From positions 1 through 6,059 of the forward strand of contig JAFNAU010000141.1 in the NCBI GenBank assembly GCA_017860335.1: DNA of 6,059 bases. Direction: 5' to 3'. Under the pieces are notes generated by a model that did no database searches, had not been told where the DNA came from, and saw nothing but the letters and a program-made list of their open reading frames with translations. Positions within the stretch are counted from its first letter, which is position 1, and every line of letters starts with the position of its first letter. Positions 1 to 6,036 of this stretch are shown piece after piece. This DNA comes from Bacteroidota bacterium. GTDB lineage: Bacteria; Bacteroidota; Bacteroidia; Bacteroidales; Paludibacteraceae. Both the position numbers and the translations under genes were made by a program.

Positions 1-393
1 GAAGAAAGCGTCAATCATCGCCAGTGCCTGTTCTTCCGTAATAAATCGTGCAGGAAGTGAAATCACGTTGGCATTGTTATGAAGCCGTCCCAATACGGCT
101 ATTTCTTCGTTCCAGCACAGCGCAGCCCGGATACCCTGATGTTTGTTCAACACCATACTGATGCCGTTGCCTGTTCCGCAAATGGAGATACCGTAGTCAA
201 ATTCACCTTTTTCGATAGCTGTTGCCATCGGGTGAGCATAATCGGGATAATCGCAGCTTTCAGGGCAATCGCAGCCAAAATCTTTCAATTCGGCTGGTGA
301 TTTATCGGCTATGTGTTTAAGAATGATGTTTTTCAGTTCGTAACCTGCGTGGTCGTTGCAAATTGCAATTTTGAGTTCGTTGAAGGGTTTCAT
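1..393 (-). CDS. rpiB: Ribose-5-phosphate isomerase B (RpiB/LacAB family), C-terminus cut by window edge
   Basis: Interconverts ribulose 5-phosphate and ribose 5-phosphate in the non-oxidative pentose phosphate pathway, in the cytoplasm. I translated 131 residues from the ATG at 393; the frame is open to base 1. The family is usually about 143-150 residues, so some 12-20 C-terminal residues, including the GGRH-type segment, lie outside. Family landmarks seen: NDHAG near residues 13-17 (substrate-binding Asp14/His15), DYPDYAH at 48-54, ICGTGNGIS at 71-79 with the expected catalytic Cys72, NKHQGIRAALC at 83-93, and HNNANV at 105-110 (His105 matches E. coli His99). The start is the only ATG that leaves the N-terminal beta strand intact. 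No clear ribosome-binding site precedes it, which is normal for Bacteroidota. It follows the response regulator gene by 96 nt on the same strand. An oddity is a cysteine-rich stretch (Cys41, Cys43, Cys47) before DYPDY. Identification is secure; RpiB rather than a galactose-6-phosphate isomerase subunit is inferred from the Bacteroidetes-like motif forms. Confidence 0.94.
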   Translation of the reverse strand, partial: MKPFNELKIAICNDHAGYELKNIILKHIADKSPAELKDFGCDCPESCDYPDYAHPMATAIEKGEFDYGISICGTGNGISMVLNKHQGIRAALCWNEEIAVLGRLHNNANVISLPARFITEEQALAMIDAFF

Positions 394-443
394 AATGGAT
401 CGTTTTTCTCTCTCACAGAAAGGTAGAAATTAGAATCAAAAAA

Positions 444-455
444 TTCTGTTCAGAA
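444..455. repeat. Palindrome TTCTG-TT-CAGAA between the response regulator gene and rpiB
   Basis: The plus strand reads TTCTGTTCAGAA, an inverted repeat of 5-bp arms around TT, 51-62 nt upstream of the rpiB ATG. It equals the dyad at 1690-1702 (TTCTGATTCAGAA) except for one missing central A. The shared core with flanks is AATTCTG(A)TTCAGAAA. Thus both intergenic gaps around the response regulator carry nearly the same palindrome. Confidence 0.4.
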
Positions 456-489
456 ATTGTAGAATAGGTTTTTTTAGCTTTCATTTTCA

Positions 490-1641
490 TTAAGAAAACA
501 TTTCAACATCTTCTTTCGTAATCTTGCTTCCTCCCAGAATGATGAGCCGTTCCACCACGTTGCGGAGTTCGCGGATATTTCCGGTCCAGGAACGTTCCTG
601 AAGGGCCTTCACCGCTTTAGCATCGAAAGATTTCAGCTGGATGCCCTGTTCGGCGCAAATAAGTTCGCAGAAATGAGTGACCAGCAGCGGAATATCGTCC
701 TTGCGTTCGTCCAGCGTAGGGACGTGGATGGGTATTACATTCAGGCGATGGAAAAGGTCTTCGCGGAAGTTTCCCTTTTCAATTTCGGCTTTGAGGTCTT
801 TGTTGGTGGCAGCGATCACGCGTACATTGACTTTGATGTTCTTATCGCTGCCCACGCGCGAAATTTCATTTTCCTGCAGGGCGCGCAGCACTTTGGTTTG
901 TGCAGCGAGGCTCATGTCGCCGATTTCGTCAAGGAAGATGGTGCCGTTGTCGGCTTGTTCAAATTTACCGATACGCTGTTTTACGGCCGAAGTGAACGAA
1001 CCTTTTTCGTGTCCGAAAAGTTCACTTTCAATCAGTTCCGAAGGTATGGCAGCACAGTTTACTTCCACGTAAGGTCCCTGCACGCGGTTGCTGTATTCAT
1101 ACAAAAGTCGTGCGACAATTTCTTTACCGGTACCGTTCGCGCCAGTGATAAGCACGCGTGCGTCGGTGGGTGCAACTTTGTGTATCATCTCACGCACTCT
1201 TTCGATGCTTGGCGTATTTCCCACCATCTGCAGTTTTTTGGCTATTTTCTTTTTCAGTGTTTTGGTTTCGGTCACCAGGTTGTTTTTCTCGAGTGCGTTC
1301 CGTACGGTAATGAGCAGGCGGTTGAGGTCGATGGGTTTTTCGATAAAATCAAAAGCTCCTTTTTTGATGCAGTCAACGGCTGTTTCGATATTGCCATGAC
1401 CCGAGATCATGACCACGGGAGCTTCCACTTCTTTTTCCTTCAGTTGTTCGAGCAGCTCGATACCGTCCATCTCGGGCATTTTGATATCCGAAAAAATGAT
1501 GTCGAAAAGATCATTCAGCGCTGCTTCCAGTCCCTGTTTTCCGTTTTCGGCCAGGATTACCTTATGTTTTTCGAACTCCAGGATATCTTTCAGTGTATTC
1601 CGGATGCTGCGTTCGTCGTCAATAACCAATATTTTAGCCAT
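490..1641 (-). CDS. NtrC-like response regulator: receiver plus AAA+ sigma-54-activator domain, no DNA-binding domain
   Basis: A 383-residue two-component response regulator. Residues 1-118 are a receiver domain: acidic pair Asp8/Asp9, phosphoacceptor Asp52 in SDIKMPEMDG, switch Ser80 and Lys102 in EKP. A charged, probably helical linker (119-137) leads to an AAA+ domain of the sigma-54 activator type (about 138-375): Walker A GANGTGKE at 167-174, ELFGHEKGSFTSA at 207-219, Walker B TIFLDEIGD at 234-242, sensor I RVIAATN at 274-280, arginine-finger region FREDLFHRL at 292-300, and sensor II GNIRELRNVVERL at 354-366. The sigma-54 contact loop is GSFTSA instead of GAFTGA. The protein ends about 17 residues after sensor II, so the usual C-terminal Fis-type HTH is absent, and none is found in any frame of the following 97 nt. 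From memory, Bacteroidetes genomes carry a family of about 386 residues with this layout and GAFTSA, so this is probably not a truncation. No histidine kinase gene is in the window. Whether it activates sigma-54 transcription at all is open. Confidence 0.93.
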   Translation of the reverse strand: MAKILVIDDERSIRNTLKDILEFEKHKVILAENGKQGLEAALNDLFDIIFSDIKMPEMDGIELLEQLKEKEVEAPVVMISGHGNIETAVDCIKKGAFDFIEKPIDLNRLLITVRNALEKNNLVTETKTLKKKIAKKLQMVGNTPSIERVREMIHKVAPTDARVLITGANGTGKEIVARLLYEYSNRVQGPYVEVNCAAIPSELIESELFGHEKGSFTSAVKQRIGKFEQADNGTIFLDEIGDMSLAAQTKVLRALQENEISRVGSDKNIKVNVRVIAATNKDLKAEIEKGNFREDLFHRLNVIPIHVPTLDERKDDIPLLVTHFCELICAEQGIQLKSFDAKAVKALQERSWTGNIRELRNVVERLIILGGSKITKEDVEMFS

Positions 1642-1650
1642 AAATTAAAA

Positions 1651-1683
1651 CAATTATAGATAGAAAAATAGAAATAAGTCAGA
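1651..1683 (-). promoter_or_regulatory. Weak candidate promoter for the response regulator gene
   Basis: On the minus strand TATAATTG (1658-1651) matches the Bacteroidetes -7 consensus TAnnTTTG at five of six fixed positions. TCTG (1683-1680), 21 nt upstream, matches the -33 TTTG at three of four. The start point would be only a few bases before the ATG at 1641, which makes the match doubtful. The would-be -33 element overlaps the half-site at 1679-1684, so a protein bound there could control it. A+T-rich DNA yields such matches by chance. Confidence 0.2.
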
Positions 1684-1702
1684 AAGTAATTCTGATTCAG
1701 AA
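1679..1702. repeat. Three alternating TCAGAA/TTCTGA half-sites upstream of the response regulator gene
   Basis: The plus strand reads TCAGAA (1679-1684), AGTAA, TTCTGA (1690-1695), T, TCAGAA (1697-1702). The last two form a perfect 13-bp dyad with a one-base centre. The first two form a 6-bp inverted repeat with a 5-nt spacer, which in RNA could fold into a weak hairpin. The cluster lies 38-61 nt upstream of the regulator ATG, between it and the purD stop. It could be a transcription-factor operator or a weak processing or terminator structure; the sequence does not decide. The low G+C content of the stem argues against an efficient terminator. Confidence 0.5.
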
Positions 1703-1715
1703 AAAACCGGTTTTT
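1702..1715. repeat. Perfect palindrome AAAAACCGGTTTTT at the purD stop codon
   Basis: A 14-bp self-complementary sequence overlapping the purD TAA (1716-1714) and abutting the TTCTGA/TCAGAA cluster. As RNA it could form only an A-U stem of 5 bp with a CCGG loop, followed on the minus strand by one further T and then CTG. That is a poor intrinsic terminator, so read-through from purD into the regulator gene is likely if nothing else intervenes. Confidence 0.35.
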
Positions 1716-2982
1716 AGATATCAAATCCGATATCCCTCCGGAAGTATTTTTTCTCGAAATCAACCAGTTGGGCATTTCTGAAAGATTGCGCCAACGCTTC
1801 GTCCTTATTTTTTCCATAAGAACTCAAAGCGATCACACGTCCGCCGTTGGTAATGATATTGCCGTCTTTTTCGGTGGTACCGGCGTGGAAAGCAATGCTG
1901 TCTTTCACACCTTCAAGCCCTGTAATCACTTTTCCTTTTTCGTAAGCATCGGGGTAGCCACCGGAAACGAGCATCACTGTCACCGCTGAACGCTCATCAA
2001 ATTCAACCGTTTTTTCATCCAGGTTACCAGCTGCAACCCCTTCGAGCAGGTCAACAAGATCCGATTTCAGTCTAAGCATCACAACTTCTGTTTCGGGGTC
2101 ACCCATCCGGGCATTGTATTCTATCACCATGGGTTCGTTTTCTACTTTAATCAGTCCGAAGAAAATAAAACCCTTGTACGTAATGCCATCGGCCTGAAGC
2201 CCTTCGACGGTTGGACGGATGATGCGTTCCTCAACTTTCCGCATATAGGTTTCATCGGCAAAACTTACCGGCGACACAGCGCCCATCCCACCGGTATTCA
2301 GTCCGGTATCCCCTTCACCGATGCGTTTATAATCTTTGGCTTCGGGCAGAATTTTATAGTTCTTCCCGTCGGTGATGACAAAAACCGAGCATTCGATTCC
2401 TGAAAGGAATTCTTCGATGACTACCGTTTGACTGGCTTTCCCGAATTTGCCACCCAGCATTTTCTTTAGTTCTTCAATTGCTTCATCTAAATTGGAGATA
2501 ATCAGTACTCCTTTACCGGCCGACAATCCATCCGCTTTCAGCACATACGGTGCTTTCAATTCTTTCAGAAAATCGATACCTGCATTCAGATTTTCGGAAG
2601 TGACTGACAAATATCCTGCTGTCGGAATGTTGTGACGTATCATGAATTGTTTCGAAAAATCCTTGCTGCCTTCCAGTTGCGCGGCTATCCGGTTTGGTCC
2701 GATTATCGGAATAGTTTTTAAATCTTCGTCAGTTTCAAAAAAGTCGGCAATTCCGTTTACCAGCGGTTCTTCGGGACCTACCACCACGAGGTTGATGTTA
2801 TAATCAAGTACTGTCTTTTTTACAGCCTGAAAATCGGAGATATTCACAGGGAGATTTTCGCCCGCCAGTTTTGTTCCGGCATTTCCCGGGGCAATATAAA
2901 GTTTGGTGAGTTTCGGGCTTTGCGCCATTTTCCAGGCGAGGGCATGTTCCCTGCCTCCTGATCCTAAAAGTAATATATTCAT
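1714..2982 (-). CDS. purD: Phosphoribosylamine--glycine ligase (GAR synthetase)
   Basis: Catalyses ATP-dependent joining of glycine to 5-phosphoribosylamine, the second step of de novo purine synthesis, in the cytoplasm. At 422 residues it has the normal length for a single-function bacterial PurD. The N-terminal domain opens with LLGSGGREHALAW (residues 5-17) and APGNAGT (31-37). The ATP-grasp domain shows GPNRIAAQLEGSKDF (95-109), the glycine-rich loop LKADGLSAGKGV (148-159), EEFLSGIECSV (190-200), GDTGLNTGGMGA (224-235) and the metal-binding segment EYNARMGDPETE (288-299), which contains the family signature in the RMGDPETE form. The C-terminal domain ends with the typical NGGRVI (379-384) and a final YFRRDIG (413-419). 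The start follows the PNGase F-like gene's stop by 37 nt on the same strand, with no terminator between, so co-transcription is likely. No fusion to other pur genes and no other purine gene is nearby. Confidence 0.98.
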   Translation of the reverse strand: MNILLLGSGGREHALAWKMAQSPKLTKLYIAPGNAGTKLAGENLPVNISDFQAVKKTVLDYNINLVVVGPEEPLVNGIADFFETDEDLKTIPIIGPNRIAAQLEGSKDFSKQFMIRHNIPTAGYLSVTSENLNAGIDFLKELKAPYVLKADGLSAGKGVLIISNLDEAIEELKKMLGGKFGKASQTVVIEEFLSGIECSVFVITDGKNYKILPEAKDYKRIGEGDTGLNTGGMGAVSPVSFADETYMRKVEERIIRPTVEGLQADGITYKGFIFFGLIKVENEPMVIEYNARMGDPETEVVMLRLKSDLVDLLEGVAAGNLDEKTVEFDERSAVTVMLVSGGYPDAYEKGKVITGLEGVKDSIAFHAGTTEKDGNIITNGGRVIALSSYGKNKDEALAQSFRNAQLVDFEKKYFRRDIGFDI

Positions 2983-3019
2983 CGTTTTATTCTGTTTATT
3001 TTCTCTTCATTTATTTATA

Positions 3020-4249
3020 TTATTCTTCCCAGACCAGGTATGCCGATACCAGCCAGTGATTTAGCTTATTATCTTCGATAGCCTGTGCGTTGGGTATGCT
3101 GATTGTGAGAGTGTGTTCGCCACCCTGTATATCGCTGAGCGGTACAATCACCGGAGGTACATCGCTTCCCGGACACCAGTTGGAACGCGAAAGATCGGAA
3201 GAGGCAATCGGTTCTTCTATTTCCTTTTCGGCTCTGCCTTCTTCACTGATGTAAGCAATGGTGCGTTTGTGCAGCCACACCCCCGATGTGGGATTGAAGC
3301 GGCGAAAGGATGCACAATCGTTGCGCCAGGGTATAAAGCGGTGAATGACAGTGTCGTCAATCGACAGGATGTTTTCTTTCTGTACGAATTCATCACCGCC
3401 GGAATGACCTCCGTGACCCGTTACGATATATTTCAACCGGACGTTTTTAGCTTTCAGTGGCAGGGTAAAAGGAGCGGTTACATCCTTTCTGGCAAATATA
3501 TCTGGGTAAGTCTGACCAATGTAATAAACCGTATTGATTAACGGCATCACCTTTCGGGCGGGCATCACATCCTGTTTTATTTTGCTTTCCTCAACATTTA
3601 TTTCGAGGTTCACCACATAACCTTTTTCAGTCCAGGTGTCGATGTAAATACCCACGTAAGCTTCACCTTTCAGCAGAGGATATAAATCGGTGATATTCTG
3701 CTGCCAGACGGCTTCCTGTGCCCAGCCATCAATATACACCGGACGCCGTTTGTACGATGTCGAATCTTTTTCGGCACTAAAATGTCCCACACCAAAAGGA
3801 GTCATAAACCGCATCAATTCCACCGTGGGCAAATAATCTTTTCCGGCGACGGTGCCAACCAGTTTTTCGAGTTTTGTTGAGTCAATCTCCGGATACTTCA
3901 CAGTGCCGCGGGCTACGGTTATCATGTTGATGAGCGACTCTTTCGGGATGATGAAACAGGAACCGGATTTATCCCAGGGATCTCCGTTGGAGGTAAGTCT
4001 GAGTTTGGCCGTGATCTGCACATTGCGTTTGTATTCCGGTAAATCAATCTTTTTTAGGACGATTCGTCCGTTTGCCAGCCGGATGATTCCGTCGGTTTCG
4101 TTCACGCCGTCAGGATACTTTGCAGGATTAAACTGAATATTCAGATCAGTAAAAAGATTTGTTTTCAGATCGCCGTAAGCCGGGGCTGTTTTTGCCATGG
4201 TGACCTGAATCCCGATGAGCAGGATGGATAGAAAAAACAGTCGTTTCAT
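3020..4249 (-). CDS. Secreted PNGase F-like protein (peptide-N-glycosidase F-related)
   Basis: A 409-residue protein resembling Elizabethkingia PNGase F, which removes N-glycans by cleaving the glycan-asparagine amide bond. Residues 1-19 are a signal peptide (MKRL, hydrophobic core, cleavage likely after TMA); there is no lipobox Cys, so a periplasmic or secreted location is inferred. Matches recalled from PNGase F: DPWDKSG (90-96) against its EWDRYA, placing Asp93 at catalytic Asp60; FMTPFGVG (148-155) against FITPYWVG; IYIDTWTEKG (201-210) against IYTETWLAKG; TGHGGHSGGDEF (277-288) against the SGWGH...CAEW region, placing Glu287 at Glu206; and NWCPG (357-361) against GWCPG. Asp204 stands where PNGase F has Glu118. 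Of three PNGase F disulfides only one seems kept (Cys312-Cys359 for Cys231-Cys252). It is about 50 residues longer than the PNGase F precursor, with an extra N-terminal segment and an insert near 105-145. Its ATG overlaps the dacA stop codon. The fold assignment is fairly safe; activity and substrate are not shown. Confidence 0.85.
   Translation of the reverse strand: MKRLFFLSILLIGIQVTMAKTAPAYGDLKTNLFTDLNIQFNPAKYPDGVNETDGIIRLANGRIVLKKIDLPEYKRNVQITAKLRLTSNGDPWDKSGSCFIIPKESLINMITVARGTVKYPEIDSTKLEKLVGTVAGKDYLPTVELMRFMTPFGVGHFSAEKDSTSYKRRPVYIDGWAQEAVWQQNITDLYPLLKGEAYVGIYIDTWTEKGYVVNLEINVEESKIKQDVMPARKVMPLINTVYYIGQTYPDIFARKDVTAPFTLPLKAKNVRLKYIVTGHGGHSGGDEFVQKENILSIDDTVIHRFIPWRNDCASFRRFNPTSGVWLHKRTIAYISEEGRAEKEIEEPIASSDLSRSNWCPGSDVPPVIVPLSDIQGGEHTLTISIPNAQAIEDNKLNHWLVSAYLVWEE
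4246..4249 (-). other. ATGA stop/start overlap joining dacA and the PNGase F-like gene
   Basis: Read on the minus strand, ATGA holds the start codon of the PNGase F-like gene (4249-4247) and the TGA stop of dacA (4248-4246). Such overlaps usually mean translational coupling by a terminating ribosome that re-initiates. The assigned start is supported because the signal peptide begins exactly at this ATG. Confidence 0.85.
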
Positions 4250-5049
4250 GGGTTTGTTGTTTTGGAGTATTCGGCAATTTCTTCCGAAAGCACATGTTCC
4301 AGTTCTTCGGGTTTGCCGTTGATAGTTAGTTTACCATTTATTGCCCAGGATATATGGCCGGTTTCTTCGGAAATGACGATGGCAATGGCATCGGATATTT
4401 CCGAAATGCCGAGCGCTGACCGGTGCCGAAGTCCGAGTCGTTTGGGAATACTCTGGTTGCGGGATACGGGCAGAATGCATGCAGCTGCTTTCAGTCGGCG
4501 GTTGGAGATGATCAGGGCTCCGTCGTGCAACGGACTGTTTTTGAAGAAGATATTTTCAATCAGCCGCGAGGTGATGCGCGAGTCGATTATTTCGCCCGAT
4601 TGCGTGTAGAATTCCAGATCGTTGGTGCGTGTGATGATAATCAGACCTCCGGTGGCCGTTTTAGATAGGTTGCGGCATGCTATTACAATTTGTATCAGAT
4701 CGTAGTCGGTTCGGATTTGTTCGTTTTCCGTACCTTTCAGGAATTTCTTGAAATAGTTCAGAATTCCCCAGTTTTTTCGGGACCCGAGTCTGGAAAAGAA
4801 CCGCCGTATTTCTTCCTGAAAAAGCACAATCAGCGCAAAGGCACCAACGTTTACCAGTCCGTCGAGAATTTCACCCAGTAATTCCATGCGCAGTACCTTG
4901 GATACCACAAACCAGATGATAACGAAGGTCATGATACCCAGAAAAACATTCAGCGCGCCGGAGCGTTTCAGCAGTCTGAAGGCTCCGTAAAGCAGAAATG
5001 CCGTTAAGAATATATCAATGATGTCTTTAATACCGATATTAAAAGCCAT
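4246..5049 (-). CDS. dacA: Membrane-bound diadenylate cyclase (CdaA/DacA type), c-di-AMP synthase
   Basis: Makes cyclic di-AMP from two ATP molecules; in other bacteria this second messenger controls potassium and osmolyte transport and envelope homeostasis. The 267-residue protein has the CdaA layout: three N-terminal membrane segments (about residues 7-27, 33-53 and 57-78), a basic stretch after the third (RRFFSRLGSRK, 82-92), then a cytoplasmic DAC domain from about 105. Catalytic motifs are intact: LHDGALII (174-181) with DGA at 176-178, GLRHRSALG (206-214) with RHR at 208-210, and SEETG (227-231). The start places the first membrane segment at the normal distance (MAFNIGIKDIIDIF). It follows folP by 87 nt; an adjacent folP-dacA pair recurs in Bacteroidota as far as I recall, while Firmicutes pair dacA with cdaR and glmM. 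No cdaR, glmM or c-di-AMP phosphodiesterase gene is present here. Its TGA overlaps the next gene's ATG. Confidence 0.97.
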   Translation of the reverse strand: MAFNIGIKDIIDIFLTAFLLYGAFRLLKRSGALNVFLGIMTFVIIWFVVSKVLRMELLGEILDGLVNVGAFALIVLFQEEIRRFFSRLGSRKNWGILNYFKKFLKGTENEQIRTDYDLIQIVIACRNLSKTATGGLIIITRTNDLEFYTQSGEIIDSRITSRLIENIFFKNSPLHDGALIISNRRLKAAACILPVSRNQSIPKRLGLRHRSALGISEISDAIAIVISEETGHISWAINGKLTINGKPEELEHVLSEEIAEYSKTTNP

Positions 5050-5136
5050 ATTGTTTGGTTTTTATGAAAGCATAAGATGAATAAATCTAAATTTAAAAGG
5101 AAATAATTACTGCGGACTGTCATCAAACCCTGAAAA

Positions 5137-5982
5137 TCAGCTGTTGTTATATTTATCAAATAATTTAACGGCTTCAACCGCTTCTTTCACATCATGAACC
5201 CGAAGAATATCCGCTCCGTTCATCAGCCCCAGCATGTTGAGCGCCGTTGTACCGTTGAGTGCTTCTTCGGGAGTATTTCCCAGCAGGTTGTAAATCATTG
5301 ATTTTCTCGAAATACCATATAAAACAGGGAGATTCAGTTCTTTGAAATAGCTCATTTTTTTTAGCAATTCATAGTTTTGATCTAGCGTTTTCGCGAAACC
5401 AAATCCGGGATCAATGATGATATCTTTCACTCCCAGGTGAACAAGCTGTGCCACTTTTTTTCCGAAATAGAAAAGTATTTCAGACATCATGTTCTCGTAT
5501 TGCGTCAGCTGCTGCATTGTCTGGGGAGTGCCCCGGGTGTGCGTGAGTATGTATGCCGTATTTAAAACCGCTACTGTCTCGAACATCATGTCGTCCATGG
5601 TTCCGCCGCTGATGTCGTTAATGATATCCACACGACATTCCTCTACTCCCCATCGTGCCACACCGGAGCGGAAGGTGTCAAGTGAAATGACGATGTCCGG
5701 AAAATGTTTTCGAATGGCTTTGAGTGGCGAACGGAGCCTTTCCAGCTCTTCTTCTTCGGTAATGTGAGTTGCCGATGGGCGGGTGGAGTAAGCTCCTATG
5801 TCAAGTATTGAAGCGCCTTCGGCGAATGCTTTTTCAACACGGTTCAATACCTCTCTCTCCGAAAATAACCTGCTTCCGCTGAAAAAAGAATCGGGTGTCA
5901 GGTTGGCAATTGCCATTACAGCAGGTTTTGACAAGTCGAATAACCGGCCATTCAGAGTTAACTGGAAAGGAATTTTATTCAT
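5137..5982 (-). CDS. folP: Dihydropteroate synthase
   Basis: Condenses 4-aminobenzoate with 6-hydroxymethyl-dihydropterin diphosphate to dihydropteroate in folate synthesis; the target of sulfonamides. The length of 281 residues is normal for a single-function enzyme, a TIM barrel. Motifs in order: VMAIANLTPDSFF (22-34; pyrophosphate-binding Asn28), ASILDIGAYSTRP (57-69; the sulfonamide-relevant STRP loop), ISLDTF (99-104; Asp102), IINDISGG (120-127; Asn122), THTRGTPQTMQ (147-157), DPGFGFAKT (191-199; Asp191), LYGISRKSMI (221-230; Lys227), and GADILRVHDVKEAVEA (256-271; Arg261, His263). All residues matching the known E. coli substrate ligands that I could check are kept. THTRG replaces the common MHM(R/Q)G, and DIGAYSTRP replaces DxGGESTRP, the latter familiar in Bacteroidetes sequences. 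It is the first visible gene of the run, with a promoter-like box 55-62 nt upstream of its ATG. Confidence 0.98.
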   Translation of the reverse strand: MNKIPFQLTLNGRLFDLSKPAVMAIANLTPDSFFSGSRLFSEREVLNRVEKAFAEGASILDIGAYSTRPSATHITEEEELERLRSPLKAIRKHFPDIVISLDTFRSGVARWGVEECRVDIINDISGGTMDDMMFETVAVLNTAYILTHTRGTPQTMQQLTQYENMMSEILFYFGKKVAQLVHLGVKDIIIDPGFGFAKTLDQNYELLKKMSYFKELNLPVLYGISRKSMIYNLLGNTPEEALNGTTALNMLGLMNGADILRVHDVKEAVEAVKLFDKYNNS

Positions 5983-6036
5983 TCGTATAAAATTTATTCA
6001 CGTTAGCTTTGGGCATTAAAAGTGTTTATTTCTCCA

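Noticed and set aside
418..425. -7-like box TACCTTTC upstream of rpiB (minus strand)
   Set aside because: It lacks the final G of TAnnTTTG, and no TTTG lies 19-21 nt upstream; the nearest TTTG is about 11 nt away.
481..495. Inverted repeat TTTTC-TTAAT-GAAAA at the regulator stop as a terminator
   Set aside because: A 5-bp stem with one G-C pair and no clean U-run after it is too weak to call a terminator.
673..1659. A 328-codon open frame on the plus strand, antisense to the response regulator
   Set aside because: The opposite strand encodes a protein with every receiver and AAA+ motif in place. The plus-strand product shows no recognisable domain and is rich in Phe and His, as expected from the complement of Lys-, Glu- and Met/Val-rich coding.
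1590..1817. A 75-codon minus-strand frame spanning the purD end, the gap and the regulator start
   Set aside because: It overlaps both real genes out of frame and has no motif; most of it is explained by purD coding and the A+T-rich gap.
3113..3541. A 142-codon plus-strand frame inside the PNGase F-like gene
   Set aside because: Antisense shadow of a gene whose minus-strand product has a signal peptide and family motifs.
3020..4249. Recent horizontal transfer of the PNGase F-like gene
   Set aside because: By eye its base composition is like that of its neighbours. The gene overlaps dacA precisely, and no repeats, transposase remnants or att-like sites flank it.
5062..5075. Small hairpin TTATG-AAAG-CATAA 13-26 nt upstream of the dacA start
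   Set aside because: Only a 5-bp stem, mostly A-T, with no U-run or known riboswitch features; chance in A+T-rich DNA is likely. No convincing -33/-7 pair was found in the folP-dacA gap either.
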